Positions 18,392-29,476 of a DNA stretch of 64,000 nucleotides are shown here, piece by piece; within the stretch, counting starts at the first letter, position 1; every line of letters starts with the position of its first letter. The notes beneath the pieces are model-generated. The model made no database searches. It had not been told where the DNA came from and worked only from the letters and a program-made list of their open reading frames with translations. Where the stretch lies: assembly GCF_023703465.1 (NCBI RefSeq), contig NZ_JAMQGP010000004.1:290004-354003 (forward strand), read 5' to 3'. The stretch comes from Echinimonas agarilytica (GTDB lineage Bacteria; Pseudomonadota; Gammaproteobacteria; Enterobacterales; Neiellaceae). A program made the position numbers and the translations under genes.

Positions 18392-19274
18392 CGGACTTCC
18401 CTCTAAACCGCTGATCGCAGTCTCTCCGTCCGAACCTTCACCAGCCGATGATGCACAACGCAGTCAGTCAGCAGCACCATCAAACGCGCCAAAGCAAGGG
18501 CGGTTGCATCGCAACTTTTATCGCCGTGGCCCTGATTACCGAAATGGCGACAATGTCAATTTCTTAGACATTAAACATCAATTTAGTTTGGGTGGTCTTG
18601 AAGTGGGACGTTGGGTCACCAAAAGTGAGAAACAAATTGCTGCCAACGTGGTTTTCGATGCACTTGCCGACTTAGCCTTTTTACTCAATATCCCACCCAC
18701 TGCATTGGGCCTCAGAGGCGCATTAAAATTAGCTTTCGGTACTGGAGGGCAACGAGCTGTTCAGGCCCACTATGCACCTGTGACGCAAACTCTCGCTTTG
18801 GCTAAAAACGCAGGTGCTGGCGCTTTAGCCCATGAATGGTGGCATGCATTTGATCACCATATGGCAACCAAGTTGTTCGAGCATCCTCCTATCTCCCCCG
18901 TCAGCTTTGCCAGTACACGTTGGCTTAATGATGATGCAATTCGCCCACATCCGCTTAATCACCAACTCAGCGCAGTATTCGCTGAAGTGTTGTTAGACAA
19001 TGATGGCCATGAAATGAATGACTTTGTGAAACGGTCTATTGCGCTCGATCGTCAAACCAAGCGTCGCTATTACAGCATTCCCACAGAAATGATGGCACGC
19101 GCGTTCGAGGCTTGGGTGCAAAGCCAGCACACGGTTAAAAATGAATACTTAGTCAGTGGAACCAAGCAGAGTGATTTAGCCAAAGCAGGAGGCTACCCTC
19201 AGCCGGAGCATCTGCAACGCATGTCCGAACCGATGACACGTTACTTTGCCCAATTAGGCCAAGCGATTGGTTAA
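18384..19274 (+). CDS. LPD1-like putative metallopeptidase-fold protein
   Basis: A 296-residue cytoplasmic protein. The central region, [20 protein letters not shown] then [18 protein letters not shown], matches the LPD1 (large polyvalent protein) domain, which has a HExxH-like HEWWH zinc site. LPD1 domains are best known as parts of phage or conjugative-element polyproteins; here it is a stand-alone chromosomal gene coupled to a DUF2986 gene. NCBI calls similar Vibrio proteins CLCA_X family (from memory). Substrate unknown. Confidence 0.7.
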   Translation: MSNGLPSKPLIAVSPSEPSPADDAQRSQSAAPSNAPKQGRLHRNFYRRGPDYRNGDNVNFLDIKHQFSLGGLEVGRWVTKSEKQIAANVVFDALADLAFLLNIPPTALGLRGALKLAFGTGGQRAVQAHYAPVTQTLALAKNAGAGALAHEWWHAFDHHMATKLFEHPPISPVSFASTRWLNDDAIRPHPLNHQLSAVFAEVLLDNDGHEMNDFVKRSIALDRQTKRRYYSIPTEMMARAFEAWVQSQHTVKNEYLVSGTKQSDLAKAGGYPQPEHLQRMSEPMTRYFAQLGQAIG

Positions 19275-19630
19275 TCAGCTTCGGGCTTATGAGTTCGATT
19301 CGCCCATATACTTTCGCCACTGTGTGGCGGCTTATTTTTGGCAGGTGACTTGGCTGATCTGCGGGCAGAAGATCCTTTGGGTTTTCGCCCCAGAACTAAA
19401 TCTAAATATAGCTGTTCAACTTTTTCACGAGCCCAAGGTGTTTTACGCAGAAACTTAAGGCTGGACGCTATGCTCGGATCTTTAGTGAAACAGTTTATCT
19501 TAATCCGTTCACCAAGGCGCTCAAAGCCATAATGTTCGACTAGCTTAGTCACTACATCTTTAAGCGTGACGCCATGCATGGGGTCTGCACTTGCGCCATT
19601 ATTTTGTGAACGATTATCAGACGGGCTCAT
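19271..19630 (-). CDS. VF530-family (DUF2132) DNA-binding protein
   Basis: A 119-residue protein with the strongly conserved core [18 protein letters not shown] and [16 protein letters not shown]. The C-terminal tail is basic and Ala/Lys/Ser rich. The fold has been likened to a DNA-binding helical bundle. Its stop overlaps the end of the convergent LPD1-like gene by 4 bases. Confidence 0.86.
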   Translation of the reverse strand: MSPSDNRSQNNGASADPMHGVTLKDVVTKLVEHYGFERLGERIKINCFTKDPSIASSLKFLRKTPWAREKVEQLYLDLVLGRKPKGSSARRSAKSPAKNKPPHSGESIWANRTHKPEAD

Positions 19631-19636
19631 GTCGAA

Positions 19637-19912
19637 CTAAGCCTCCGATGAAGGTGCTTTCGCTTCGTCAGGTTTAGGGTCGGTTTTTTTCACGCGAATG
19701 ACGCTGCCCGCAACATCTTTACCATTTAGGTTTTTGATGGCCGCTTTTGCATCACCCGGTTTTGGCATTTCCACAAAACCAAAGCCTTTGGATACACCTG
19801 AATTTTTATCCATGACCAAATTGCATGACTGAACATGACCAAACTCAGAAAATAAGGCGTGGATCTCTTCTTCGGTCGTGGTACGAGCAAGGTTGCGAAT
19901 GAGTAATTTCAT
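19637..19912 (-). CDS. RRM RNA-binding protein
   Basis: Single RNA-recognition motif with RNP2 LLIRNL at the start and RNP1 KGFGFVEM near residue 52, plus a short acidic/proline tail. Starting at 19912 gives 91 residues. Such proteins act as cold- or stress-related RNA chaperones. It may be co-transcribed with the VF530 gene 6 bases downstream. Confidence 0.9.
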   Translation of the reverse strand: MKLLIRNLARTTTEEEIHALFSEFGHVQSCNLVMDKNSGVSKGFGFVEMPKPGDAKAAIKNLNGKDVAGSVIRVKKTDPKPDEAKAPSSEA

Positions 19913-20160
19913 GGTGTCACCGTATGGATTAGGGGGCGCTATCATACAAGGTTCAGCAAGCGATAGATAACTTCATTACAGTTAGGTGCAGATATTTATG
20001 CGCGTTTAAAGAAAAATTAAATTTACTACAAAGAGTTAGGCTAAGATACAAAACACCCTTGGTGCTAAGCGTGTGCTCAACGAACCGTCAACAAACAAGT
20101 AGAGCGCTTTTTCAGTAAAGCCTTCTGGAGTCATTATATCAACCAGCACGGCCAACGGAT

Positions 20161-20466
20161 TTATACGCTGTGCCCTAAGTGTATATTCCTCTCTTCGATG
20201 CATTCGTAAGAGCCCATTTCAAACACTCTGCAATTGAGCGGACGGTTCTCGTAAATCGTGCACATAAGCGTATCTCGATCGAGCGCTACACACCACCCGT
20301 CTTCTGACTGAGCCATCACTTCCCCGCCCCATTCATCAATCTCGATATAGTGCTGAGGAACGCCCGTATCCGTCAAAATAATTACTTCAAGGCGGCAACA
20401 ACACGCTTCACAGTTCGAGCATGTGATTTCAGGCTCATCGTGAATGTGTTTCACATCGATTTTCAT
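20161..20466 (-). CDS. YkgJ-family cysteine cluster protein
   Basis: About 100 residues with CSNCEACCCR at the N-terminus and WCVALDRDTLMCTIYENRPLNC, the zinc or iron-sulfur cluster ligands of the family. Start at 20466 (MKIDVKH) or 20478. Function unknown. Confidence 0.85.
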   Translation of the reverse strand: MKIDVKHIHDEPEITCSNCEACCCRLEVIILTDTGVPQHYIEIDEWGGEVMAQSEDGWCVALDRDTLMCTIYENRPLNCRVFEMGSYECIEERNIHLGHSV

Positions 20467-20478
20467 AATCGCGGCCAT

Positions 20479-20796
20479 TCGCAGGGGAATTTCAAATGAG
20501 TTACGCGAGAGATCTTAGTCATCTTCACAGTTAAAGCTTTCAACGATTTATCAATACTATAACCAAGGGGTAAGAGAAACGCACCGGAATCAACGTTGCT
20601 TTGAGTTAAAAGAGGCAGGCGGAGAAAAGGACGAGTCAAAGCAAAAGGTATTTTATAACGCCAGAAAACTAAAAAGCACCCGAAGGTGCTTTTTGTCGCT
20701 CATGCCATTTGGCAAATGAGTGCGCTTTCGATTTAAGGATATAACCGTAACTGGGAGTTACTGAATCACTTCGAAAACGACCTAGTTAAGTATGAC
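20479..20796. other. Intergenic region with a terminator
   Basis: Holds the terminator at 20671-20694 and no recognisable gene. Confidence 0.5.
20671..20694. terminator. Symmetrical terminator downstream of the cold-shock gene
   Basis: Perfect 10-bp stem AAAAAGCACC/GGTGCTTTTT with a 4-base loop, usable from either side; about 100 bases past the cspA-like stop. Confidence 0.85.
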
Positions 20797-21003
20797 TTAA
20801 ACAGGTGTTACGTTAGTAGCACAAGGACCTTTTTGGCCTTGACCTACTTCAAACTCAACCGCTTGGCCATCGTTCAACGTAGCGTAACCGCCGCCGTTTT
20901 TGATTTCAGAGTGGTGAACGAACAAATCTTTGCCGCCGTCTTCAGGAGTGATAAAGCCGTAACCTTTGTCTGCATTAAACCACTTAACTGTACCTTTACT
21001 CAT
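20797..21003 (-). CDS. Cold-shock protein (CspA family)
   Basis: A 68-residue OB-fold RNA chaperone. The RNP1 motif is KGYGFI and RNP2 is [27 protein letters not shown] is canonical. A second cold-shock gene lies at 50176. Confidence 0.95.
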   Translation of the reverse strand: MSKGTVKWFNADKGYGFITPEDGGKDLFVHHSEIKNGGGYATLNDGQAVEFEVGQGQKGPCATNVTPV

Positions 21004-21602
21004 TTTCTGTCTTTCCTATCTGTATTCAATATTGATGGTATTGTTTAACACCTTAAAACAAGGCGCTAAATTTAAACCTCACTGTCCTCGCGTAGCGCCT
21101 GCATTTGCAGCCAGCGGTTTCACGAATCCGACGCCCGAAGAGAGTGAAAATTAAAACACTTCCTAAATGGCACGGCATCAAGATAGCACGAAGATTGCGG
21201 TTTTACCTCCCAATTTCGCATCTCAACCAAATTAGTTGGCGTATCAAGAGTCATTATTCTTCTTGTTTGCGCATTAATTACAGTCTTGTGACACAACATA
21301 GGGGGCTAGACGGCGGCAAAAACAACAAATAAAATCAATATAATCATATAGATACATTGCATGCAAAGCATCCGTTACATACTTTAAAAAACGCATTTTA
21401 AAAATGCAGGTCGAGAAAAAGGTCAAATAAATTTTTTTATAAAAAAATGACTTCGGATCACTTTACCGCTTGTATCGCATACCCGTCACTAAAAATAGGT
21501 CTGGCCCCGTAAAATTATCCGCACAATTCACCAACCCAGCTCCCTATTTTAATTAGCTTTGGTACACTCTGAGCGATTCCCAATCAAACCACAGTGATCG
21601 CC
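21004..21602. other. 600-base intergenic region with csp leader and AT-rich dyads
   Basis: The first part is probably the 5' leader and promoter of the cold-shock gene. Further on are two AT dyads: GCATTTT/AAAATGC at 21393-21407 and a run of T then A around 21430-21450. No gene is supported. Confidence 0.45.
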
Positions 21603-22079
21603 ATGAATTATATGTCTCTTGATGACTTAAAAAACGCTTGGATTTTCAGACACAATAGCCTCCCTATCGAGGCGTCTGACCGTGCCGCCATCAAGCCTTT
21701 TACCGAACCAAGAGCCAATCAACTCTGGGATACTTTTGTCAGCAAACAAGTGGATCACCCCGACTTTTTTAAGCAAGGCGACTGGGCTTTCAACAACAAC
21801 ACATGGAAAGACAGTGACAACTGGGAGTCAACTTGGGACAGTGACGACCCCGCCCTTCCAGAACTGATTCAAGAACATTTAAATTGGGACATAAATACCG
21901 TGGTGTACTACTGCGTGAATCGAAAATATGTGATTGAGTGTCGTTGGGAAGTGTTTCAGCGCTGCTGGAAAAACTTCTTATTCATGGACGACGGCGCTTT
22001 GTTAATTGGTAAAAGACGTGACGAAGTGGTGCAGTTTAGTTCAGATGGCACTTTCAAAATTGGCCAAAAAGGCAGATAA
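21603..22079 (+). CDS. DUF2947-like protein
   Basis: A 158-residue soluble protein rich in Trp and Asp (WDTFVSKQVDHPDFFKQGDW, VVYYCVNRKYVIECRWEVF). It fits the DUF2947 family of Vibrio/Alteromonas proteins from memory. No catalytic motif is visible. Start at 21603 (MNYMSL). Confidence 0.7.
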   Translation: MNYMSLDDLKNAWIFRHNSLPIEASDRAAIKPFTEPRANQLWDTFVSKQVDHPDFFKQGDWAFNNNTWKDSDNWESTWDSDDPALPELIQEHLNWDINTVVYYCVNRKYVIECRWEVFQRCWKNFLFMDDGALLIGKRRDEVVQFSSDGTFKIGQKGR

Positions 22080-22127
22080 CATAAGCATTTGGGTCGCGTT
22101 TGCTTAAGGCACCCTGTATGCCCATCG

Positions 22128-22499
22128 TTAAGCTTTACGCCAAGGTGGGTTTAAGCGGTTGTCGCCAGCCCAGTACAACTTGATTTTGTTCCCTGAGGGA
22201 TCATGCAACATAGCTTCGCGCCACAAATAACGCTGATCCGTTGGCATCTGATCAAACTCTATTCCTTGGCGCTTTAACTCATTCACCCAATCATCTAATT
22301 TGGGGTGTTCAAAATAAATAACCACCCCTTGATGCGTTAGGTTCGGCTCTAGTGCTAGCGAGAATGTGGACTCTCCCATCGGACATTCAAAACGAGCATA
22401 ATGCGGTGTATCCACAATCAGATTAAACCCCATTTTTTCATAAAAATCAGTCGCCGCCTTCATATCCCGGACAGGTAATGTCACTTGATTCAGGTTCAT
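22128..22499 (-). CDS. VOC/glyoxalase-fold protein
   Basis: One vicinal-oxygen-chelate domain of 123 residues: MNLNQVTLPVRDMKAATDFYEKMGF opens it and LHDPSGNKIKLYW closes it. The usual first metal His is replaced by Gln/Thr here, so metal-dependent catalysis is uncertain. Confidence 0.85.
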   Translation of the reverse strand: MNLNQVTLPVRDMKAATDFYEKMGFNLIVDTPHYARFECPMGESTFSLALEPNLTHQGVVIYFEHPKLDDWVNELKRQGIEFDQMPTDQRYLWREAMLHDPSGNKIKLYWAGDNRLNPPWRKA

Positions 22500-22658
22500 T
22501 TTTCTTCGCTTCTAAGTGGTCACAGTCAGTTCAGCATACCGCCAGATTCAAGTCCGTCGCCAGCAATCACAAGATTGCGTATTTGATTCAGGTCTTGTTA
22601 AGACTTCCATGTTGATAATGAGCATGCCCCTATTGCGCACTGACGACAGGTAAAATGA

Positions 22659-23798
22659 ATGAACTCCAATACTCCAGCAACCGACAAATTTCATCTATCG
22701 ATTTTCTTTGTTGGCGCTGCACTGTTAGTGGGGTGCACATCTGATCACAAGCAAACTCCGCAACAGCCGCCTTTACTTGTAAAGACCCAAGCAGTCGAAC
22801 ACATAAAGTACCAAGCGTCCAACCAATTTATTGGCCGGATTGAGTCATATGATGACGTGATGATCAGCGCTCAAGTCAATGGTTACTTACACCATCAGCA
22901 CTTTACAGACGGTCAGCTTGTAGAAAAAGAACAACTTCTCTATGAAGTCGACGATGTTCGTTACAAAGCTGCGGTGTCAGCTGCCAAAGCGAACATATCG
23001 CAAGCGAAAGCAAACTTAGCCAATGCTGAAATTAATTGGAAACGCGGTACATCGTTGCTCGAAACCAATGCCATTAGCCATGCAGAATACGATGCACTGA
23101 CAGCTCAACGTTTATCGGCCAAAGCCCAGCTAGAAGCTGCAAATGCAGAACTGCAAGTAGCCGAAGTCGACCTCGCTCATACGAAAATTAAAGCCCCATT
23201 CAGTGGCCGTATAGGGCGGAGCAATGTGTCACCAGGTGACTTAGTGACCGCAGGAAACGGCGCGCTAACGACTTTGGTCAGTCTCGACCCCATTCGAGCA
23301 AGCTTCAACATTAGTGAACATGAACGGCTGAGTTTAGGAATAGATAAAGCACAACACTCAGATAAAGACGCAACATCGGTCTCGCTCAATTTGGGCAATC
23401 AAACGCACTACGATGAACAAGGTTTCATCGATTTTGTGGGCAACCGAATTGATATTCAAACCGGCACATTGAGCTTAAGTGCTCAATTTCCGAATACCAC
23501 CCACGAACTACTACCGGGGCAATTTATTGAGGTTGTGGTCACCGCAAGTGACGCGAAAATGACTCATGTTGTGCCTCGACGCGCTATACAAAGTGATTTA
23601 GAAGGGGAGTATGTGCTGAGCGTCAATTCACAGAAATTGATCGAGCGGCACAACGTCTCGCTTGGCCCCGTGGTAGCGGAAGGTGCTGTGATATTGGCCG
23701 GATTAGAGGGCCATGAAGCCATCATTGTGTCGGGCTTGCAACGCGCTCGTCCGGGCTTTACTGCGAACGTTATTGAACACTCAACCGCAGCGTTGTAG
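22659..23798 (+). CDS. RND efflux periplasmic adaptor (membrane fusion protein)
   Basis: A 379-residue lipoprotein (lipobox LLVGC) linking the inner-membrane pump to an outer-membrane channel. It has the lipoyl/biotinyl half-motifs around the coiled coil, with [18 protein letters not shown] and [20 protein letters not shown], and a hairpin of Ala-rich helices (residues about 110-170). The gene is 8 bases upstream of the pump, so the two form an operon; no TolC-like channel gene follows. Confidence 0.92.
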   Translation: MNSNTPATDKFHLSIFFVGAALLVGCTSDHKQTPQQPPLLVKTQAVEHIKYQASNQFIGRIESYDDVMISAQVNGYLHHQHFTDGQLVEKEQLLYEVDDVRYKAAVSAAKANISQAKANLANAEINWKRGTSLLETNAISHAEYDALTAQRLSAKAQLEAANAELQVAEVDLAHTKIKAPFSGRIGRSNVSPGDLVTAGNGALTTLVSLDPIRASFNISEHERLSLGIDKAQHSDKDATSVSLNLGNQTHYDEQGFIDFVGNRIDIQTGTLSLSAQFPNTTHELLPGQFIEVVVTASDAKMTHVVPRRAIQSDLEGEYVLSVNSQKLIERHNVSLGPVVAEGAVILAGLEGHEAIIVSGLQRARPGFTANVIEHSTAAL

Positions 23799-23806
23799 GG
23801 GCCGAT

Positions 23807-26800
23807 ATGTTAAGTCGTTTTTTTATTCAACGCCCGAAATTTGCATTAGTCATCTCCATATTATTGAGCTTGGCGGGCAGCATTGCGCTGTTGGTGTTGC
23901 CAGTTGCTCAGTATCCTCAAATTAGCCCTCCGTCGGTGAGTGTTTCTGGGAGCTACTCGGGGGCCAGTGCAGAAACCGTTGAAGAAGCAGTTGGCGAAGT
24001 CATTGAAGCGTCCGTGAATGGCGTTGAAAACATGCTCTACATGAGCTCTAAAAGCTCAAATGACGGTTCCTACACCTTAACCGTCACGTTCGAGTTGGGA
24101 ACAGATCCCGACATGGCACAAATTAATGTGCAAAATAGAGTGACTCAAATTGAGTCGAAGCTTCCTGCTGAAGTCCGGCAAGTGGGCGTGACCGTGCGCA
24201 AACAGTCACCGGACTTACTCATGGTTCTGAATTTCTATTCACCCAATGGCGAATACGATGACGGCCTCATCAACAACTATGTAAAGCTCAATGTTGAGGA
24301 TCAACTTGCTCGAGTCAAAGGCATTAGTGAAGCGCGTATTATTAGCGCCGCGGAATATGCCATGCGGGTTTGGGTAAACCCTCAAAAATTGGCAAACCTA
24401 GGCCTGACCACCAACGACATTCGAGGAGCCTTGCAAGAGCAGAATGCGCAAGTTGCGGTAGGCTCAATTGGCGCACCTCCTAATGCCGATACTAACGATG
24501 TTGAATTCAATCTCATTACTAAAGGACGGTTGGAAACCGAGGAGGATTTTGAAAACATTGTGTTATTGGCGAACCCCGATGGTTCAACCGTTTATCTCAA
24601 AGATGTAGCTCGTATAGAATTAGGCAAACGCGGCTACATGGCCTATGCCGAATACCGCGGACAACCGTCTGTGGCAGTGGTAATGTCACTGCAAACCGGT
24701 GCCAATGCACTTGAAAGTGGCCAAGCCACAATGGCGCTACTAGAGAATCTATCGTCTGAATTTCCTGAACATTTACAATACGATGTAGTCTACGACACCA
24801 CTTTATTCATTGATGAGTCCATCCGAAATGTTATCAAAACACTGATTGAAGCAATTTTGTTGGTGATCGCTGTCACCTATCTATTTTTAGGCAGTTTACG
24901 GGCCACTCTGGTACCTGTAATCGCAATTCCAGTGTCACTCATTGGTACCTTTGCCATCATGCTGGCCACTGGATTTACCATCAATACCATTACCTTATTC
25001 GGCTTAATTTTAGCCATTGGTATCGTGGTTGACGATGCCATTTTAGTGATTGAAAACGTCGATGTAAAAATGGTCGAAGATCCAGCTATCTCGCCACGGT
25101 TAGCCACACTTAGGGCCATGAAAGAAGTCACAGGCCCAATTATATCGTCCACCTTGGTGTTGCTCGCAGTTTTCCTACCAGTTGCGCTGCTCCCTGGGAT
25201 CACTGGCGTTATGTACCGGCAATTTGCCATTACCATTTGTATTTCTGTGGTGATCTCATCGATTAACGCCCTCACCTTGTCACCCGCTATTTGCTCGTTA
25301 GTACTTAAACAAGGCGAGGAACAGCACGCAGGTTGGTTTAATCGCTTTAACCAAGGCCTAGCGAAAGTCACCGAGCAATACGGCAAAGCTGCAGGCTATT
25401 TGGTGCGCAAAAGCTCAATTCTACTGTTGTTCTTTGGCCTCGCAATGGGCTGTGTGTATTGGCTTAACGCCAATACGTCCACCGCGTTTGTGCCACAAGA
25501 AGACCAAGGCGTATTACTGGTAAATGTACAATTACCCGACTCAGCCTCCCTCAATCGCACGGGTGACGTCAATCAGGCAGTTGAAGCCATTGTGTTGAAA
25601 GAGCCGGGGGTAGAGGCCGTTGGCGCAATTACTGGTTATGGACTTTTGGCAGGCTCGATTCAGTCGAACGCTGGCACCATGTTCATTAAGCTCAAACATT
25701 GGAACGAGCGCAACAACATGGACGGCGAACATAGCGCCGACGCTATCGCAAATCGCATCAATAAAGCTGCATTTATGGGTATTCAAGATGCCATGGTGTA
25801 TTCGTTTGGACCTCCTGCAGTTCCCGGCATGGGAACCGCTTCAGGGTTTGAATTTGTACTGCAAGATACCTTGGGACGTTCACGCAGCGGCTTGGCCGAA
25901 ACCATGCAGGAATTTGCTCAGCGCGCCAATGAAGCGCCAGAAATAACTGGAGCCTTTTCCACTTTTCGTGCCGATGTACCTCATTTTTTTGTGGATATCG
26001 ATCGTAAAAAAGCCAAACAGCTCGGCATTCCACTGGGTGACATTTTCGCCACATTGCAAGGCAGTTTAGGCACAATGTATGTGAATGACTTTACGCTGTA
26101 CGGCCGAAATTTCCGAGTGAATATTCAAGCCGAAGACGAGTATCGCGCAACCCTAGATAATTTGGGGCTATTTCATGTGCGCGCAGCAAACGGCGACATG
26201 GTAACGCTCGATACGCTAGTACAACTCGAACAAGTCTATGCCCCCGATGTTGCATGGCGCTACAACATGTATCGTTCAGCGGTACTCAGAGGTGAGCCGG
26301 CTACAGGCTATTCATCGGGTGATGCTCTGGCAGCAATGGAACGAATCGCCGCTGAGATTTTACCAAATGGTTATCAGTACGAATGGACGGGTCTGGCCTA
26401 TCAAGAAAAAGAAGCCGGCAATCTTGCCATTTATGCGTTCGGGCTAGCGTTATTGTTCATCTATTTATTCATGGTGGCCCAGTACGAAAGTTGGACCATA
26501 CCTTTAGCCATTATTCTGGTGGTCCCCGTTGCCACTCTGGGGTCATTTTTAGCGCTGCAAATCGCCGGACTACCGATGAACTTATATGCTCAGATCGGAC
26601 TGGTGTTACTCATTGCTCTCGCGGCTAAAAATGCCATTTTGATTGTTGAATTCGCGCGTATTCAACGAGAAGAACGCAGTCAAAATATTGATGATTCTGC
26701 GGTTCGAGGTGGAAAATTGCGGTTTCGAGCGGTGAACATGACGTCATGGTCATTTATCTTTGGCATGATCCCATTAGTACTGGCAAGTGGTGCAGGCCAT

Positions 26801-26977
26801 ATGGGGCAGAACTCTCTCGGAATTTCATTGGTTGGAGGCTTGTTGTGCGTACTGCTCGTGGGGACCTTCTTCATTCCTGGTTTTTACGCCATGATTCAAC
26901 GCCGACGCGAAATACATCATGGCGGCTCAACCAAGTTGATTGAAGTGATCGACCCCGAAGAACGCAAACAAGACTAA
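23807..26977 (+). CDS. RND multidrug efflux transporter (HAE1, AcrB/MexF-like)
   Basis: Inner-membrane proton-driven pump of 1056 residues with the 12-helix RND plan: one helix at the N-terminus ([20 protein letters not shown]), then two large periplasmic loops. [27 protein letters not shown] porter-domain features and the TM4 motif [17 protein letters not shown] with the two proton-relay aspartates are intact. Likely exports hydrophobic toxicants. A strong terminator follows. Confidence 0.95.
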   Translation: MLSRFFIQRPKFALVISILLSLAGSIALLVLPVAQYPQISPPSVSVSGSYSGASAETVEEAVGEVIEASVNGVENMLYMSSKSSNDGSYTLTVTFELGTDPDMAQINVQNRVTQIESKLPAEVRQVGVTVRKQSPDLLMVLNFYSPNGEYDDGLINNYVKLNVEDQLARVKGISEARIISAAEYAMRVWVNPQKLANLGLTTNDIRGALQEQNAQVAVGSIGAPPNADTNDVEFNLITKGRLETEEDFENIVLLANPDGSTVYLKDVARIELGKRGYMAYAEYRGQPSVAVVMSLQTGANALESGQATMALLENLSSEFPEHLQYDVVYDTTLFIDESIRNVIKTLIEAILLVIAVTYLFLGSLRATLVPVIAIPVSLIGTFAIMLATGFTINTITLFGLILAIGIVVDDAILVIENVDVKMVEDPAISPRLATLRAMKEVTGPIISSTLVLLAVFLPVALLPGITGVMYRQFAITICISVVISSINALTLSPAICSLVLKQGEEQHAGWFNRFNQGLAKVTEQYGKAAGYLVRKSSILLLFFGLAMGCVYWLNANTSTAFVPQEDQGVLLVNVQLPDSASLNRTGDVNQAVEAIVLKEPGVEAVGAITGYGLLAGSIQSNAGTMFIKLKHWNERNNMDGEHSADAIANRINKAAFMGIQDAMVYSFGPPAVPGMGTASGFEFVLQDTLGRSRSGLAETMQEFAQRANEAPEITGAFSTFRADVPHFFVDIDRKKAKQLGIPLGDIFATLQGSLGTMYVNDFTLYGRNFRVNIQAEDEYRATLDNLGLFHVRAANGDMVTLDTLVQLEQVYAPDVAWRYNMYRSAVLRGEPATGYSSGDALAAMERIAAEILPNGYQYEWTGLAYQEKEAGNLAIYAFGLALLFIYLFMVAQYESWTIPLAIILVVPVATLGSFLALQIAGLPMNLYAQIGLVLLIALAAKNAILIVEFARIQREERSQNIDDSAVRGGKLRFRAVNMTSWSFIFGMIPLVLASGAGHMGQNSLGISLVGGLLCVLLVGTFFIPGFYAMIQRRREIHHGGSTKLIEVIDPEERKQD

Positions 26978-27000
26978 CAACAAACGACAGGATCAATGAA

Positions 27001-27027
27001 AAGCCAGCTTTCGTGCTGGCTTTTTTA
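27001..27027 (+). terminator. Terminator of the RND operon
   Basis: Stem AAGCCAGC/GCTGGCTT with a 6-base loop, followed by a T run. Confidence 0.9.
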
Positions 27028-27118
27028 TGTTGGCACCGCCATGATTGAACCTCAGTGTATTGTTGAACAGCAGCACACAGGGAATCGTCTCAGTCACCTC
27101 ATATGAAGAGCAACAACT

Positions 27119-27490
27119 ATGCATCTCGATAAGTCCAATAAACGAATCGCCAAACGTACCAGCAAAGGATTTCAAGGATACCCCCTGATCGCAGTTGCCT
27201 ATTACGGCCCTGATGATCAAACAGCCACTAAGGTTGTTTTAGAATTCGTCGCAGAAGAAGGTGCTGCGCCGCAAATTGAGTCTTTTACAACAGGCTCAGA
27301 CATTCGCAAAGATGAAGTTGTGCAAACCACTATTTTGAAAATCATCGAGCGCGCTCAAGCCAAAACCGTCACCCAAACGGACTCTGTGGTGGGTTGCCCA
27401 CACCAAGAGGGCGTAGACTTTATGGCCGGAGGCGATTGTCCGTTCTGTACCTTCTGGCAAGGTAAACCGCGCTACACCGGCGAATCTTAA
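27119..27490 (+). CDS. Conserved hypothetical with C-terminal Cys/His cluster
   Basis: A 123-residue soluble protein. The N-terminal part forms strands (YPLIAVAYYGPDDQTATKVVLEFV). The C-terminus VVGCPHQEGVDF then GDCPFCTFW holds three Cys and one His in zinc-finger spacing. I recognise it as a widespread unnamed gammaproteobacterial family without assigned function. Confidence 0.65.
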   Translation: MHLDKSNKRIAKRTSKGFQGYPLIAVAYYGPDDQTATKVVLEFVAEEGAAPQIESFTTGSDIRKDEVVQTTILKIIERAQAKTVTQTDSVVGCPHQEGVDFMAGGDCPFCTFWQGKPRYTGES

Positions 27491-27534
27491 GAGTAGTAGC
27501 GAAGCCGTATTGGTTGCAATGCGGCTTCGTAATG

Positions 27535-28440
27535 CTAGTGCACATCTCCCACGTCTTCGCACAACTGCTTGAGCCAACGCGACAATTTAATCATCTCAGC
27601 TTGTTTCTGCCGACTTTTCTTATAGGTGAAATGAAAACTATCGCCGGTTTCAAACACATGAGATGGAATACGTTTGAAGCCAAATTCACGGTCGGACTCA
27701 GACAGCTGATAATCATTAATTAATGTGATGCCTTGATCATAGCGAGCCGCTTCTATGGTGAGCAACACATGACTAAAATGTTGCATATCCACTTCATTTG
27801 GAATGATGACATTTCCGGCTTTGCCCCAACGAATCCAATCTCCGCCCTTTTCCACAAAAATAGAATTTGCCGACAACAACGGATAGTTCCACATGGCCTC
27901 TGGCAACGGTAATCCTTCAATCTCACGCCATATTTTCTGGCTGCATACCGGGTATAACACTTCTTTGAATAGCAACTCAGACACAAAGTTTCGAGCCGGT
28001 GGTTGAACCGTAATGAAACAGTCACCTTCTTGGTCGGTTTGTGCCGGATCGCCCGCCACCATGTTCAAGGTCAAATCGATATCAGGATGCTGACGCCGCC
28101 AATCTTCAAGTTTAGGCACCAACCATTTCACCGCCAGTGAGCTATATACAGCCAATCGAATCTGGCCCTTAGTTCCTTCTCTCATCTGTTGGCTGGCTTT
28201 AGAAATTGAAGCCAATGCCGGACCAACTTCCTCTAAATAGTGTTCACCCAATTGAGTGAGCTCAAGAAGCCGCCCCTGTCGCATAAATAGCGCTTCACCT
28301 AGATATTCCTCAAGCAAACGAATCTGATGACTCACCGCACTTTGAGTCACATTCAGCTCATGCGCTGCGTTAGAAAAACTATTTAAACGGGCCACGGATT
28401 CAAAGTACTGAACCGCCCGAAGCGGAGGCAACTTAACCAT
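27535..28440 (-). CDS. LysR-family regulator (GcvA-like)
   Basis: A 301-residue LTTR. The N-terminal winged HTH reads SFSNAAHELNVTQSAVSHQI; the opening LPPLRAVQYFESVARL is typical of the GcvA/AmpR branch. The inducer-binding domain follows. It is divergent from a DMT exporter gene 95 bases away, its most likely target. Confidence 0.92.
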   Translation of the reverse strand: MVKLPPLRAVQYFESVARLNSFSNAAHELNVTQSAVSHQIRLLEEYLGEALFMRQGRLLELTQLGEHYLEEVGPALASISKASQQMREGTKGQIRLAVYSSLAVKWLVPKLEDWRRQHPDIDLTLNMVAGDPAQTDQEGDCFITVQPPARNFVSELLFKEVLYPVCSQKIWREIEGLPLPEAMWNYPLLSANSIFVEKGGDWIRWGKAGNVIIPNEVDMQHFSHVLLTIEAARYDQGITLINDYQLSESDREFGFKRIPSHVFETGDSFHFTYKKSRQKQAEMIKLSRWLKQLCEDVGDVH

Positions 28441-28535
28441 CTAAATATCTCATACTGATTATATATATATCACTTAACCTCATCCTATTAGATCACTTAT
28501 CATTCTTCAAACCGTAAATACAGAAGGAGGTTCTC

Positions 28536-29396
28536 ATGAAAAAATTAACAGTTGGCTCTGCCATGGGGCTATTGATCCTCGGCAATGTAATTGCGGTATT
28601 TTCAGATGCGTTAATTAAAGTCGTTGCCAACGATGTCGCGGTATTTCAGTTTGTGTTTTTCAGGCAATTGGCAGCCGTTCTGATACTTATTCCATTTTGC
28701 CTCAGCATGAGCAAAAAAAGCTTATGGGAAGGTTTAAAATGGCATGTTTTGCGCGGCCATATTTGGCTTTTAGGTGCGGTATTCATGGTTGTTGCAATTG
28801 GTTCTATGCCATTAGCAACGGCTAACGCCATATTTTACGCGGCCCCTTTGATGATGCTGCCACTTGCGATGTTACTGTTTAAAGAAAAGCTCAGTAAAAC
28901 TAGCTGTGCAGCAGCCGTATTGGGCTTTGCTGGAGTACTTGTGATCATCCGGCCATCGGAGCTTGATTGGGCAGCAATATCAGCGCTTGTGGTGGCGCTT
29001 ACATTAGCTATGAACAACTTGCTGGTGCGTAAACTACCCACACACCAAACCGTACCACAAACACTCATGCTCACAAATTTAGTGGGAATTCCAGCTTCGG
29101 CTGCGCTCATGTTGTGGGAAGGGACACCTATGGATTGGAGTGTATTTCCAATGGCAGCGGGATCGAGTAGTTTTATTATGATTTACGCAGCAACGTGTGT
29201 GATTGCGTATCGGTCAATTGAAAGCAACAAAATTGCCAGCGCAGAATACAGTGGCCTATTAGGAGCCGTGGCTGTGGGTCTTATCATGTTCAACGAAGTA
29301 CCAGACTGGTTCATGGTTGTTGGCACTGCATTGATCATTGTGCCCATGCTAATTATCGCCCGGCGAAAGTCAGACAAGGTTCACTCCGAATCTTAG
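28536..29396 (+). CDS. EamA/DMT-family exporter
   Basis: A 286-residue transporter of ten predicted helices formed by two EamA repeats; the second begins at about residue 150 (WAAISALVVALTLAMNNLLVRKL). AGGAGG stands before the ATG. Members export amino acids or metabolites. The neighbouring LysR gene probably controls it. Confidence 0.88.
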   Translation: MKKLTVGSAMGLLILGNVIAVFSDALIKVVANDVAVFQFVFFRQLAAVLILIPFCLSMSKKSLWEGLKWHVLRGHIWLLGAVFMVVAIGSMPLATANAIFYAAPLMMLPLAMLLFKEKLSKTSCAAAVLGFAGVLVIIRPSELDWAAISALVVALTLAMNNLLVRKLPTHQTVPQTLMLTNLVGIPASAALMLWEGTPMDWSVFPMAAGSSSFIMIYAATCVIAYRSIESNKIASAEYSGLLGAVAVGLIMFNEVPDWFMVVGTALIIVPMLIIARRKSDKVHSES

Positions 29397-29411
29397 TAAG
29401 TCTGCCAATAT

Positions 29412-29445
29412 AAAAGCCGAAACTCGGATGTGTTTCGGCTTTTTC
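29412..29445. terminator. Terminator after the DMT exporter
   Basis: A 12-bp stem AAAAGCCGAAAC/GTTTCGGCTTTT between convergent genes. Confidence 0.9.
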
Positions 29446-29476
29446 ATAGGTCAGGGTTTGCGCCAAAAACCATCTG

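Noticed and set aside
21350..21450. AT-rich segment as a replication origin
   Set aside because: No cluster of DnaA boxes and no origin-linked genes; more likely promoter DNA.
24877..25386. 169-residue minus-strand frame inside the RND pump gene
   Set aside because: Shadow of the transmembrane coding sequence on the opposite strand.
22659..26977. Missing TolC-type outer-membrane gene as a sign of deletion
   Set aside because: Many two-gene RND operons use a TolC encoded elsewhere, so this is ordinary.
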